From Propionivibrio sp964575415 (GTDB taxonomy: Bacteria; Pseudomonadota; Gammaproteobacteria; Burkholderiales; Rhodocyclaceae): a DNA stretch of 64,000 nucleotides. Positions within the stretch are counted from its first letter, which is position 1, and each line of letters begins with the position of its first letter. The position numbers and the translations under genes are program-made. Below the pieces are notes generated by a model. The model was not told the DNA's origin. It saw nothing but the letters and a program-made list of their open reading frames with translations, and searched no databases. Location of the stretch: assembly GCA_964575415.1 (NCBI GenBank), contig CAZNQL010000011.1:20025-84024 (forward strand), written 5' to 3'. Below, piece after piece: positions 19,239 through 30,163 of the stretch.

Positions 19239-21374
19239 TCAGGATTTGCCGACATTGAAATGACCGGCCAACCCTTCCAGCTTATGCACGGCGGCGGCGG
19301 TTTCATGGAGGCTTTGTTCCGAATCTTCCAAGGCCTGGCGCATAGCATCGGCGGTCCCGGCCACCGACTCGATGTGCTGGCTGTGTGCACGACTCGTCGC
19401 GGCGATTTGCCGGATGGTTTCCAGCACGGAGGTCACCATCGATTCCGTACCGCTGCGGTCGGCGGCGCTTTCCACCGCCAAATTGAGGCCGGCCTCCAGC
19501 TCGCCCATCCCGCGGTTCATGGCTTCCACCGCCAGGTTGGCCTGGGTCTGAACGCCTTCGATCATGCCGCCGATCTGCTGTGTCGCATTGCGCGTCCGTT
19601 CCGCGAGTTTTCTCACCTCGTCGGCAACGACCGCAAAGCCGCGCCCGGATTCGCCGGCACGCGCGGCCTCGATCGCGGCATTGAGCGCCAGAAGATTGGT
19701 TTGCTCGGCAATCTCCTTGATGACATGCACGATCTGATCGATTTCCGTCGTTTTTTGCTGTAAATCGCCAATAGCGCCCGCCGAATGCGAAATCCGGTCG
19801 CGGATGGTGTGCGACATTTCCTGCAGCGACTCGAACTGTTTCTGCCCTTCAGCGAAAGTGTGAGACAGATCACTGCGCATGTCGTCCGCTTGACGGGAAG
19901 CGTTATCGATTTCCTGCATCTGCTGATGCATGGAGGCCATGATCCGGTGCATGGACTCGATCACTTCCTGGGCACGCGCACTGGTCGCCGAACTCGTCCG
20001 GGTCTGGGAAGTGTTCGCCGCACTGACCTCGCTGGTGATCGCGATGACCCTGGCCAACACCCCCTCCATGCTGTCGATCAGACTGTTGATTCACTGCGCC
20101 GACGCCGTCACCTCGTCGCGGTAGTCGCCCGGTTTCTCAAGCCTCAGTTTCAGGCTCCCGCCCCCTTCGGCGACGGTCTGCACCGCTTCCGCCGTCGCCG
20201 CCACGCGCCGGGACAGCTTCGACAAACCCAGGCGATGAAAGGCGAGCGTACCGACCAGCAGCAGGGTCGCCTGAACCGCCATTGCCCCGCCAGCGCTCAG
20301 GCCGAGGCCGAATACGGCGGCCCCGCTTGCCGCCGTCACCAGCGCATAAAGTCCGAGCAAGGATTTGCTGACGCGATAACTCAGGGGCCTCGACCGGTAG
20401 ACTTCTTCCAGATCGGCCTCGCACATCATCCCCCAGGTATCGAGCGATCCCGGCATATTGAAGGTCACGCCCTTGCCGATCACAGGAATGTGCCGGTAAT
20501 CGGAATAGCCAGGGTACTTGACATACAGATTGCTGCCGGCACGGATGGTCTCGCGCACGCCGGGATGCAGCTTTTTGGTGGCCGGGTCGTTGAAGACCAG
20601 CTCGAATTCGGTGTGATCCTTGACGAGCACCACGCCGTAAGCGGTATTGACCCCGTCCTTCAGGTTATCGCCGAGCGAAAACGAGCGATCCTCGAATCGC
20701 GAGCGCGACAGGGCCACCCCTGGCTTGATTGTCGGATCAAACTCCGCCCGGGCCATGAACAGATAGTTGTCACCCGACTCGTGATAAACGTGACCGCCCT
20801 CGCGCTGGATGAGATCGCCGACGACGTCGTTGGGCACACGTGCGCACAAGACCGCCAGCAAACGCCCTTCCTGCATCACCGGCAGCATGAATATCAAGGT
20901 GACGGCATCGTGGAATTTCGACGTACTCGGGCCGATCTCCAGCGTCAACGGATCGACGAACGGTCCCATCAGGAAGCGTTTCCGGCGTGCGATATCCAGC
21001 GCCTTGCGCGGCACGTCGCTCCGCCCCACATGCGCCGGGTAACTCGACGCCATGACCTTCCCCTGATCGTCCACGACAAATAATTCGGAGCAATCGCCGC
21101 AAATGCGCAAATGCGACGAAAACCAGTCGTTTCCGGGCACACCGCTGAACGCCATGGCCTGGGCAAAGCCCTCGAGATGCGCCCATTGCTGCTCCGCCCA
21201 ATCGGTGAGAATTCTCACCCGCGTCTGCGCGATGCCTTCGAAAGCCGCTTCGAGAAACGGATAATTATGCCGATTCAGCCAGGTTGCCCAGCGCATAGAC
21301 AATTTTCCGGTCTTGCCGAACCAAGGCAACCATTTCCGCTCGTCGTTCGACAACGCCATCGAATCGCTTTTCAT
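19239..21374 (-). pseudogene. Methyl-accepting chemotaxis protein interrupted by an in-frame TGA
   Basis: Codons 1-427 (21374 down to 20094) encode a large N-terminal Cache-like sensing region, then two membrane helices (residues about 345-385) and a HAMP-like start. TGA follows at 20091-20093, codon 428, after VTASAQ. The same frame then reads INSLIDSMEGVLARV and goes on to a complete signalling domain with EIAEQTNLLALNAAIEAARA and GRGFAVVADEVRKLAERT, ending at 19239. At this position related receptors commonly have Trp before (I/F)NS, so TGG to TGA is likely. Unless read through, the receptor lacks its kinase-control tip. A run of 12 A with 6 C lies just after the stop (19220-19238). Confidence 0.85.
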
Positions 21375-21460
21375 ACCACTTCACCCCTCAGTCATTGACG
21401 CAACTTCATGGTTAGCGTCATCCGGCGCAACGCACGGGATGGTTCAAAAATTCTCGATCC

Positions 21461-22759
21461 TCAGCGGATCAACAACTCGTCGGCAACCGGAGGCCAGCGG
21501 AAATCTCCACAGATCACGCGGACCTCCCCCTGGAACCTGAAACTCACCGAAACGGTGACGCACATGCTGGCGCTCGTCGCCGACAGATAGGGCCGTGTCA
21601 CCTGGACCTTGCCGAAATTCTCGGTGGCGCGGCGGAAATAGGGCGCTCTCGACCAGCGGGCGTTGCGCGTATCCGTCAAGGGTTCGAGACGGGAATCGGC
21701 CTGCGGAAAGGCGTCATTTCCCCATTGGTTCAAACCTATCTGATGCCCCCGATCGTCGAGTAGGTAACAAATCGAGGCGCCTTCAAGCTCGAAAAACGAA
21801 GCGCAGGATTCGCGCATCGAACGGCCGGCCGACAACAGGACGGAAGCATTCCCGATCGCATTCATGTATGGCGCCAGAACCCGTTTCTGCTGGCTCCATT
21901 CTTTTCCGAGGCGGCCGTCGAATTCCTCCCAGACGGCCTCCAATGCCGCACGAGCGGGGGAAGTATCGGCCAGAGCAGCCTGCGGACATCCAAAAAGGAA
22001 ACCCTGAACAAAATCGGCATTGGTATCCAGCGCGATATAGGCTTCCTCGGCCGTCTCAACGCCCTCGACAAGCACCATCGATCCCGCCTCATGCAGTAGA
22101 GAAACGAGTTGGGGCAGAATTCGGCGTACCCGGGAATTCATTGCCGCCTGCTTGATCAGGCTGCGATCCAGCTTCACAATTTGCGGACGGATTTTCCAGA
22201 CCCGGTCGAAATTCGAGCTCCCCGCACCAAAATCGTCGAGCGCGATCAGACACCCCAGTTCGCGAAAGAAAGCCACGGCGGACTCGAATTCGGCGGTATC
22301 GCGCACAGCCTCTTCGAGTACCTCAACGACCAAGGCCTGCGCCGGAAACCCGGTTTCAACGAGCAAATCAGCAAAAGAGTGACCTGCAGGGGCATGCCTG
22401 GCGTTCAAGAAGACCTCCGGAGTCATGTTCAGGAATAGCCAGCGGTCGCTATCGAACTGTGCCTTTGCGTTCCGCAAGTGCATACGATGCGAGAGACAAT
22501 CCAGTGCGCCACATTGCTCCGCGTCGACCTGTTTGAAAAGCTCGCACGGCGGCACAGCGAGACAAGCATCGTCCACAGCGCGCATCAGCGCCTCGTAACC
22601 GACGGGCCGACGCATCGATAAACTGAATACCGGCTGAAAATGGCTGTTCAGAATGTATTTCCCGAACCGCTCTCCACGCCCAGACTTCGGAAAAAATGGT
22701 GCCCGAGGCAGAAGATCCGGAAAAGCGCTGACGGCAAGATTATTATTGGTCTGAAACAT
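21461..22759 (-). CDS. EAL-domain c-di-GMP phosphodiesterase with C-terminal sensory domain
   Basis: Residues about 35-275 are a complete EAL domain. GYEALMR (Glu56), LNMTPE (Asn111), VEVLEEA, ALDDFGAG (Asp175, Asp176), IVKLDRS (Lys197), LVEGVET (Glu232) and VQGFLFG (Gln252) are all present, so it should hydrolyse c-di-GMP. Residues 275-432 form a second domain like the Cache-type C-terminus of YkuI (NAIGNASVLLSAGRSMRESC, then ICYLLDDRGHQIGLNQW), which probably binds a ligand and tunes activity. There is no membrane segment. It lies upstream of, and in line with, the broken chemoreceptor and HDOD genes. Confidence 0.9.
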   Translation of the reverse strand: MFQTNNNLAVSAFPDLLPRAPFFPKSGRGERFGKYILNSHFQPVFSLSMRRPVGYEALMRAVDDACLAVPPCELFKQVDAEQCGALDCLSHRMHLRNAKAQFDSDRWLFLNMTPEVFLNARHAPAGHSFADLLVETGFPAQALVVEVLEEAVRDTAEFESAVAFFRELGCLIALDDFGAGSSNFDRVWKIRPQIVKLDRSLIKQAAMNSRVRRILPQLVSLLHEAGSMVLVEGVETAEEAYIALDTNADFVQGFLFGCPQAALADTSPARAALEAVWEEFDGRLGKEWSQQKRVLAPYMNAIGNASVLLSAGRSMRESCASFFELEGASICYLLDDRGHQIGLNQWGNDAFPQADSRLEPLTDTRNARWSRAPYFRRATENFGKVQVTRPYLSATSASMCVTVSVSFRFQGEVRVICGDFRWPPVADELLIR

Positions 22760-22988
22760 TGATCATGGCGGATTAGAACTCGTATCCACCAAAAAGCAAC
22801 ATCAATGCCAGGAACGATGAAGACAAACCAACACCATGTTAACTAAGAAAAATATTTAGCCCGTCGCAAGCCGCCTCGGCCACACTTTTGCAGATTGCAC
22901 CATTTTCGTGCCCCCACTCACCACGAAGGAGGATGAACGTCCCGAAAGTGTGCGCAAAAGAACAAGCGCTAAAACAGAGGTCCCGCGT

Positions 22989-24212
22989 TCAGGCGGCACG
23001 ACCGAGACGCCAGAGCGAGGTCACTTCGGCCGAACGCGCGGCATGCAACGGGTCGTCGGCATCGAAGGCGCGCGCATGCGTCGGTCGCGTATCCAGGCGA
23101 TTGAGAACCTTCAAGCCGGCCTGTTCGATCCAGCCGAGCAATTCGCGACGAGAACGCAGCCCAAGGTGCTCGGCCAGATCGGAAAGAATCAGCCACCCTT
23201 CGCCCCCCGCTTCGAGATGATCCGCCAACCCGGCGAGATAGCCGCGCAGCATGCTGCTATCGGGATCGTAGATGGCATGCTCGAGCGGGGAAGCCGGCTT
23301 GCCCGGCAGCCAGGGAGGGTTGCAAACGATGAGCGTCGCATGCCCTGGCGGGAAAAGATCGGCCCGACACACCTCGACCGCATTAGCCAAACCGAGACGC
23401 TCGACGTTCTCACGGGCGCAGGCCAGCGCCCGCTCGTTCATGTCGGTGGCGACCACGTGCGCCACGCCGCGCCGGGCCAGTAGGGCGGCCAGCACGCCGG
23501 TTCCCGTGCCGATATCGAAAGCCAGACTCTTGGCCTTGAGCGCATCGGGCAACGGCGCCTCCGCCACCAGTTGCACATACTCGCCGCGTACCGGCGAAAA
23601 CACGCCATGATAGGGATGAATGCTTGCGGCCAGCGTCCGAACCGGGACCCCTTTCCGCCGCCATTCGTGCGCGCCGATCACCCCGAGCAATTCGCGCAGG
23701 GACAAGACGTACGGCGCATCCGCCGCGCCGAAGGCTTCTTGACAAGCCTTGCAGACATCGGGTGCCCGGCGCAACGGAATGACATGACCGGCCTCGACAG
23801 GCACCAGCAACATGCCGAGAATTCGCGCCCGCTGCGCCTGTGCCATCCGGTGCCGATGAAACACCTCAGCGGAGGCCGCAGGAAGCGTTCCGCTTCCCGC
23901 CCCGCGCTTCCGGCGCGGCTTGCGTTCTAGCCGTCGCGCCATCGCCTGCAGCAATTGGCGAGCATTCTGGAAATCGCCGCGCCAAAGCAACGCCGTTCCC
24001 TCACAGGCCAGACGATAAGCCGCATCGGCGCTCAAGGTATCGTCAGCCGCCACGATGCGCCGCGGCAACGGCACACCGGCCTCCGAACGCCACAACGCGG
24101 AATGCGTCTCCGCGCCCTCGGTCCAGATCAGCGTCGCGCCTCCGGTTCCTTCATGCCGCACTTGCGGCGATCGATCATTGCTCACGAAAATTAACCGTCT
24201 GGCCGCGATCAT
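22989..24212 (-). CDS. Class I SAM-dependent methyltransferase (NPPW motif)
   Basis: The C-terminal half (residues about 200-400) is a Rossmann methyltransferase: LAFDIGTGTGVLAALLARRG (motif I), VVATDMNERALACARENV (motif II) and TLIVCNPPWLPG (catalytic NPPW). This motif marks enzymes that methylate amide or exocyclic amino groups, such as PrmC/HemK and RsmC. The N-terminal half (DTLSADAAYRLACEGTALLWRGDFQNARQLLQAMARRL in parts) is unlike those and probably gives substrate choice. The start overlaps the end of the GGDEF gene by 38 bases; a GTG at 24185 is an alternative. Substrate unknown. Confidence 0.8.
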   Translation of the reverse strand: MIAARRLIFVSNDRSPQVRHEGTGGATLIWTEGAETHSALWRSEAGVPLPRRIVAADDTLSADAAYRLACEGTALLWRGDFQNARQLLQAMARRLERKPRRKRGAGSGTLPAASAEVFHRHRMAQAQRARILGMLLVPVEAGHVIPLRRAPDVCKACQEAFGAADAPYVLSLRELLGVIGAHEWRRKGVPVRTLAASIHPYHGVFSPVRGEYVQLVAEAPLPDALKAKSLAFDIGTGTGVLAALLARRGVAHVVATDMNERALACARENVERLGLANAVEVCRADLFPPGHATLIVCNPPWLPGKPASPLEHAIYDPDSSMLRGYLAGLADHLEAGGEGWLILSDLAEHLGLRSRRELLGWIEQAGLKVLNRLDTRPTHARAFDADDPLHAARSAEVTSLWRLGRAA

Positions 24213-26772
24213 CGTGCGGCCTCATGTTATTGAGATAGGGATAAAACTTCCGATCCTCGCCCAACATATGCCGAAGCACAACGTCGTTGGCCAGGAAAGA
24301 CACGAGATCGCCGGTGTTCACTTCGCCGGCACGCAACAATTGACGCAACTGCAGCGCCTCGCCGACCAGCCGCTGATGTTTCAAACGGTGTTCTTCAAGG
24401 CCCGGGTATTGGCATTGCTCGAGGACGGTTTCTTCGTTCGCGAAATGATGCGTCACCACTTCGATCAGATCATCGAGCGCTTTGCCCACCGCGACAGACG
24501 CCGCATCCCCGCTCATGCTGGCGTGGATCAATACATTGGCCTGGTCGAAGAGCTCCTTGTGCTCCTGGTCGATCGACGGTTCGCCGCAACGATAGGCTTG
24601 ATGCCAAACCAGACGGACGATTTGCCGATCCTGTCGGCCGGCATGCTGCACCATGCCGACACCGTCGAAGAGACTGACGCTGTTCCGCCCGTGCTCCTTG
24701 GCCAGATACATGGCGTCGTCGGCGCATTTGACCAGGCGTTTCTCATCCTTGCCGTGCTCGGGATAGATGGCCACCCCGACGCAACAGGCGATGGAAATCT
24801 TGTACCCTCCCTCGATGTCGAACGGTTCGTTGAGCGCCAGCCGGATTTTTTCGGCAGCATGCAACGCATCGTCCGCCACCTCGATCCCAGAAAGAATCGC
24901 GACAAACTCGTCACCGCCAATACGCGCCAAGGTATCCGAGTCGCGCAAACAAGACTGCATGCGTCCGGCAACCGCCTTCAGCAATTTATCGCCGATGGCA
25001 TGTCCGAGATTGTCATTCACCGGCTTGAAGCGGTCGAGATCGATCAACAGCAAGGCCAGACGCCCCTCCTCCCGCTTGGCTCGCGTAATGGCCATCTGCA
25101 TCCGGTCATGGAACAACCGGCGATTGGGCAACTGCGTCAAATAATCGTAGTAAGCGAGGCGGGACATTTCCGCCGCCGTCCGCGAACGCTCGGTAATATC
25201 AACGCAACTGACGACGCACGCCCAGACATGCCCTTCGCCATCGACGACCGGTGCCCCCATCACTTCGAGAATGGTTTCCTGGCCCTCGGCGTCAACAAGC
25301 AGCAGGTCATCGATATGCGAGCACTCCCCATTGAGTCCGCGAATCAAGGGCAGCCTGTCCTCGGGATAGGGCGTCCGCTCCGGCAACTGGTAGAGCGAAA
25401 GACTTCCGCAAACGGCAAGACCATCGGTTCCCTCGAAGGCCTTCGGACCAAGCAACCTCCGCGCGGCATCATTGGCCACCAGCAATTTCCACGACGGCGC
25501 CTCGACCATGAAAACCCCGGCCAGAATCGTGCCGAGCAGCGTGGTCAAGAGCTTGTTCTGCTTGGCCTGCTCCTGCTCGCCAAGCATTCGCGCCTTGACC
25601 GCCTCTTCGAGCAACTCGAGGGCTCTCCCGATCTTGTCGAATTCATCCGCGGCAGAGCACCGGCGAGACAGCTTCGCCGCCGGAGCCGCATGCGCCGCCA
25701 GCAGGGTATTGACGCGTATGGCAATCTCGTTCAGCGGCCGGGTAAAACGGCGCATCAGCAACCAGATGACCGAGGCCGCCACGACCAGCGCTAGCACCAT
25801 GCAAATGACGGCAAACAGTTGGCGCTGACTGGCCGCCTGCAAGCGCTGAGTTGCCGTTGTCGTCGCCGCCCGGTTAATGCTCTCTCCGAGTTCCGAAGCC
25901 AAGTCCAGCACGGGATACGACTTGGCAAAATAATCGTTCAGATCGACCCGCGTTTTCTGGTGGCTTTCGCCAGCGGCAAGAATCTCATCCTGCAAGGGGC
26001 GCAAGCCGGTGCGCAAGGCGAGGCGCAGGTTTTCAAACGCGATGGTAAGGTCGGGGTTCAAAACCTGTGAGAGGTGCTGTTCGAGTTGAGCACCAAGTTG
26101 TGCCGATCGGCCCAGCAATTGATTGACGCCGGCCATCGCTTGGTGAGTCAGAGGCTGTCCGGAAGACAAGCCAGAAGCGATGATGCTCGACTCGAAGCCG
26201 AGAACATTCCTGAATTGCATCGCCAGCAAACGCAAGGCGCCTAAACGGACCACCTGAGCATCGTGACGACCGGTAAGACCGGAAGAATCGACGACCAGAT
26301 TTTCCAGGCTCAGGATCAGCCGGTCTGCCGCCGCCGGCCAGCGTTCCGTAAGCGAACGATCGCGTTGGACCAACGTCTGGCCGACATTGCGGTCAACCTC
26401 GGTACGTAACGCATGGACTCGCTCCCACGCCTGGCGCAGGATGTCGAGATCGCCTTGAATGTCGCTGTCGGCACGGGAAAGAATCGCGCCGATAGATTCA
26501 TCCGCCTCGCTTCGACGCCGCTGGATGAAGTTGACCTGATCCTGCCGAATGACATCCCCGCTGTGCAAGGCAACCAGACTCCGCCCCCACTCGAAGACGA
26601 AATTCCGGGCGGCCTGCACGCAGAGGTCGGCCAAAGCGTTGCGCTCGATCAGCGTTGACGCATTACGATACGCCGCGCGACTGCGCTGGAATTCGTTGAC
26701 GCCAAGCAGAAAAGCCAGCAAGACGAGCACGCCGATCAGAAACATCAGCAATCTGCGAAGCGGCATCATCAA
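24175..26772 (-). CDS. Membrane diguanylate cyclase with PAS and C-terminal hemerythrin domain
   Basis: The 865 residues are: membrane helix (about 6-26), periplasmic helical sensor (27-318), second helix (319-340), HAMP (341-395), PAS (405-530), GGDEF (540-700) and hemerythrin (720-850). The cyclase site is ARIGGDEFVAIL, with an RDSD inhibitory I-site five residues ahead, so it is probably active and feedback-inhibited. The seven di-iron ligands are all visible: His738, His776, Glu780, His795, His799, His835 and Asp840. Hemerythrin reversibly binds oxygen, so c-di-GMP synthesis may follow oxygen or redox state. The methyltransferase gene follows with overlap. Confidence 0.9.
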   Translation of the reverse strand: MMMPLRRLLMFLIGVLVLLAFLLGVNEFQRSRAAYRNASTLIERNALADLCVQAARNFVFEWGRSLVALHSGDVIRQDQVNFIQRRRSEADESIGAILSRADSDIQGDLDILRQAWERVHALRTEVDRNVGQTLVQRDRSLTERWPAAADRLILSLENLVVDSSGLTGRHDAQVVRLGALRLLAMQFRNVLGFESSIIASGLSSGQPLTHQAMAGVNQLLGRSAQLGAQLEQHLSQVLNPDLTIAFENLRLALRTGLRPLQDEILAAGESHQKTRVDLNDYFAKSYPVLDLASELGESINRAATTTATQRLQAASQRQLFAVICMVLALVVAASVIWLLMRRFTRPLNEIAIRVNTLLAAHAAPAAKLSRRCSAADEFDKIGRALELLEEAVKARMLGEQEQAKQNKLLTTLLGTILAGVFMVEAPSWKLLVANDAARRLLGPKAFEGTDGLAVCGSLSLYQLPERTPYPEDRLPLIRGLNGECSHIDDLLLVDAEGQETILEVMGAPVVDGEGHVWACVVSCVDITERSRTAAEMSRLAYYDYLTQLPNRRLFHDRMQMAITRAKREEGRLALLLIDLDRFKPVNDNLGHAIGDKLLKAVAGRMQSCLRDSDTLARIGGDEFVAILSGIEVADDALHAAEKIRLALNEPFDIEGGYKISIACCVGVAIYPEHGKDEKRLVKCADDAMYLAKEHGRNSVSLFDGVGMVQHAGRQDRQIVRLVWHQAYRCGEPSIDQEHKELFDQANVLIHASMSGDAASVAVGKALDDLIEVVTHHFANEETVLEQCQYPGLEEHRLKHQRLVGEALQLRQLLRAGEVNTGDLVSFLANDVVLRHMLGEDRKFYPYLNNMRPHDDRGQTVNFREQ

Positions 26773-26879
26773 CGAACATTCCTCGAGTGCCGGACAAGAC
26801 GCCGGTCTGGGTTTTCAAAAGCACGAGAAGAGTATCCCCGAGACCTTGCGCACTATCAAAACGTCCTTTGACGCCGAAC

Positions 26880-27755
26880 TCAGGAAACCGCAAAAAAAAA
26901 ACGGCGCGCGAGGTCGATCTGTGCCTCGTCCATGAACATCGGCGCATGACCGACGTTCGGCACTTCGACGACTTCGGGACTCGGACCGCGCTTGGCCATC
27001 GCCATCACGGTCTCGTGCGTCAGCAGATCGGATTCGGCACCGCGAATAACGAGCGTCGGGCAGCGGATGCGGTCATACAGCGGCCACAAGTCGATTTCAC
27101 CGTCGGCCGTCGCCCGACGGAAAGATTCGGCAATGGCCGGATCGTAATTCATCTCCCAGCGCCCGTCCGCCGTCCGGCGCAGATTGGTCAGGGTCAGATG
27201 CCGCCACTGTGCATCGGTCAACACACCGAAGGGAGCGCTCACCAGCCGGATGTATTTCTCGGCCGACTCGATGCTGTCGAACTGTGGGGCGCGACCGATG
27301 TAGGCGCCGATACGCCGGATGGATTCGAGCGAAATCGCCGGACCGACGTCGTTGAGGAGCAGACGCGCCACCGGCGTGTCGTCGAGACTGGCCAGCACCA
27401 TCCCGATCAAGCCCCCCATCGACGTCCCCAGCCAGCTCACCTGTTCGACATCGAAGCGGGCAATCAGCGTCACCATGTCGGGCACGTACTGGCGAAGGCC
27501 GTAATCCAGCGGATCGCGCAGCCAATCGCTACGCCCTCGCCCGGCAACGTCGGGGCAGATCACTCGGAAATCCGCCGCCAGCGCCCGCGCCAGGTCGTCG
27601 AAATCGCGTCCGTTGCGCGACAGTCCGTGCGCGCAAATCAGCACGTTGGGATTATCGTGCGCCCCCCACTCCGAATAAACCATGCGGTGCAGACCCGAAG
27701 GCGAACTGCACAAGACCTGCCGCTCGCTGAATCCACCTTCATCATCGATGTCCAT
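26880..27755 (-). CDS. Alpha/beta hydrolase
   Basis: The 291 residues are a single alpha/beta hydrolase fold. LICAHGLSRNGRDFDDLA gives the oxyanion region, WLGTSMGGLIGM the nucleophile elbow (Ser in GTSMGG), and EVPNVGHAPMF the catalytic His. The acid is probably Asp in GAESDLLT. It is a typical esterase/lipase-type protein of unknown substrate. It starts 13 bases after the comEC stop, so the two are probably cotranscribed. The 3' end codes RRFFFAVS through a long T tract. Confidence 0.85.
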   Translation of the reverse strand: MDIDDEGGFSERQVLCSSPSGLHRMVYSEWGAHDNPNVLICAHGLSRNGRDFDDLARALAADFRVICPDVAGRGRSDWLRDPLDYGLRQYVPDMVTLIARFDVEQVSWLGTSMGGLIGMVLASLDDTPVARLLLNDVGPAISLESIRRIGAYIGRAPQFDSIESAEKYIRLVSAPFGVLTDAQWRHLTLTNLRRTADGRWEMNYDPAIAESFRRATADGEIDLWPLYDRIRCPTLVIRGAESDLLTHETVMAMAKRGPSPEVVEVPNVGHAPMFMDEAQIDLARRFFFAVS

Positions 27756-27768
27756 CACCCCGCTCCTC

Positions 27769-30119
27769 TCACTGGCCCTGCCAGTACCGCCGACGCTCAT
27801 CGCGCCAGGCCGAAATTTCGAGACTACCGGCCAATCCGATGCGGATGGCGCCGTCGCGATCCGTCCGCCAATGGCGGCTGTCGGCGTAACGCTCAAGCAC
27901 CTCCGGACGCGGATGCCGGAATGCGTTGCGGTAACCCGCCGAAAAAACGGCCTCACGGGCACCGACGGCCGCAATAAATTCGGGCGTCGATGAACCGCGC
28001 CCGCCATGGTGCGGGACGAGCAAAACATCATGGCGCAACTCGGCGGCGTCCCGCTGAATCAACGACTTTTCGTCCTTGGCCTCGATATCGCCGGTCAATA
28101 GAACGCTACGCCCCGAGGCGGAAACCCGCAACAAGCAACTCAGATTGTTTGGCTTCTTCGTCTTCACCGAATAATCCTCAACCTGAGGGTGCAGGACGGC
28201 AAAGCGCACACCGTCCCATTCCCAAGCCTGCCCCGCCGCACATCGTGCGCCATCAAAATCGTCGATCGAAGACATCGTCCGCACCACCGGCACGTTCGTC
28301 CTGACCGCCTCTGTGCCGCCAGAATGATCCTTGTCGCGATGTGAGACCATGAGCATATCCAGTTGCTTCACCCCAACCGCGCGCAAATAGGGAACAACCA
28401 CGCGCATGCCGGCGTTGGCATAGGCATCGGCGCCGTACTGTGGACCAGTGTCGTAGAGCAGCGTATGGCTGGAGGTCCGAACCAATACGGCCAAACCTTG
28501 CCCGACATCGAGCACATCGATCCAGGCTTGGCCGGCCAGCGGCCGCGGCGGCGGCCAGAACAGCGCCGGCAGCATCAGGTACAAGCCAACGGGCGGGAAA
28601 GCCTCGCGGCAACAACAGCCAAACGCCCCCCAACAGGGCCAGCGGGACGGTCGGCCACGGTGGCGCTGGCTGCTGCCAGACCGGCCAAGCAGCCAATCCG
28701 TCGAGCAACTGCATGAGTTGCGTCATTACCCAATGATCGAACTGCAGCAAAGGTGGCCAAGGCAGTACGGCAAAAATCAGGGCCAGCGGCGTCACGATAA
28801 AACTGACGACGGGGATCGCGACGGCATTGGCCAGCGGCGACACCAGCGAAAATTGCTGGAAGAACAGCAATAGAAGGGGCAGGCTGCCCAGCGTCACCGC
28901 CCATTGTGCCGGCCCCCCAGCGCAGAATGATCGCCCGCCATCCCGTCTGCGCGCCATCCCCCTGCCCAAAGCGAGCGCTACCGACGAAAAGCAGGACGGC
29001 GACAGCGCCGAACGACAACCAGAATCCGGTCGCCATGACGGCCCAGGGATCGCGCAGCAGTACCACGAACATCGCAAGAAGCAGGATACGGCTCGCCCCG
29101 AAATTACGCCCCGACCACAGGGCCAGGGCGACAACGCTGAGCATGAACAGGGTTCTCTGGGCCGGCACCTCGAAGCCGGCGAGCAGCGCATAGGCGAATG
29201 CCGCCAGCCAACCGGCAGCGACCGCGGCCTTCTGCGCCGGCAAGGCCAGCATCAAGCGGTCGTTACGCCGCCAGAGCGCATTGATCAGCGCGGCGCAAAG
29301 CGCCGCGACCATCGTCACGTGCAAGCCGGAAATGCTGACCAGATGGGTCACCCCGGTGCGATTGAAGACCTGCCACTGTCCGGCCGGAATCGCGCGCTGA
29401 TCGCCGACAGCCAACGCCGTCAATACGCCGACGTAAGGGGCATCGGGCAAAACGGCGAGAAAACGGTCGCGAATCTGCTCCCGCGTCCGCTCCACCAGAT
29501 AAACGGGGTGCCAGACGAACGCATCGAGACGCTGCATATCCCGTCGGGAGGCGACTGTTCCTGTCGCCAGAATCCCGCGTTCGAGAAGCCAGGCCTCGTA
29601 GTCGAAACCGTGCGGATTGGCGTTGCCGTGCGGCCGCTTGAGGCGGACCGTCAGCACCCAGCGTTCTCCCGGATGAACTAACTCCCTATCGTCGACCGCA
29701 ACGATCACATCCGCGTCGCTATCGTCACGCCGACCGTACCAGGAAAGCATGATCCGGCTCGGCACGAGCGCACCCGGCGTATCGACGGACTTGACATCGA
29801 ATACAAAACGCTCGCCGCGTTCGAAGCGCTGGGGCAGCGAAGCGACGACACCGCTAAGCTGGACTTCCTTGGCCTCCCAGGCTTCTGGCAACTGCTCGGC
29901 GAGACGCCAGTGCGCCATGGCGCCCGCCCAAGCGAAGCCGATGACGGCAGCAGCACACAGGGAAACGAGACGAAACAGGCCCGGCCTGCATCGCGCGCTC
30001 AGGTAAATCGCCGGCGCCGCGAGCGCGACACCAAGCGCGAGCAGCCAAGGCGCGGGCAGGGTGGCCTGCATCTGCAGGCAAACGACGCCCCCGACGAAGG
30101 CGAGAACGGAAAGGCGCAT
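27769..30119 (-). pseudogene. comEC: ComEC/Rec2 DNA uptake channel, disrupted by two frameshifts
   Basis: Three frames together make one ComEC. Frame 1 (30119 to about 28918) has the N-terminal helices, the OB-fold DUF4131 part and the Competence domain (GVTHLVSISGLHVTMVAAL, GFEVPAQRTLFMLSVVALAL). Frame 2 (about 28918-28585) carries QWAVTLGSLPLLLLFFQQF and the next helices. Frame 3 (28584-27769) is the metallo-beta-lactamase-like domain (IDVLDVGQGLAVLV, VSHRDKDHSGG, VPHHGGRGSSTPEF). The first break is at a run of six C on the plus strand (28913-28918), five restoring the frame; the second is near 28580, also one extra base. Intact, it would carry DNA across the inner membrane in natural transformation. 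Confidence 0.9.
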
Positions 30120-30163
30120 GACATCGGGATTGCCGCACGCCTGGGCCGGCGCGCAACGAAAGA

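Noticed and set aside
20091..20093. Selenocysteine or recoded TGA in the chemoreceptor
   Set aside because: No SECIS-like hairpin is evident, and stops of two kinds (TGA and TAG) break other genes in the same way; TGA ends many normal genes here.
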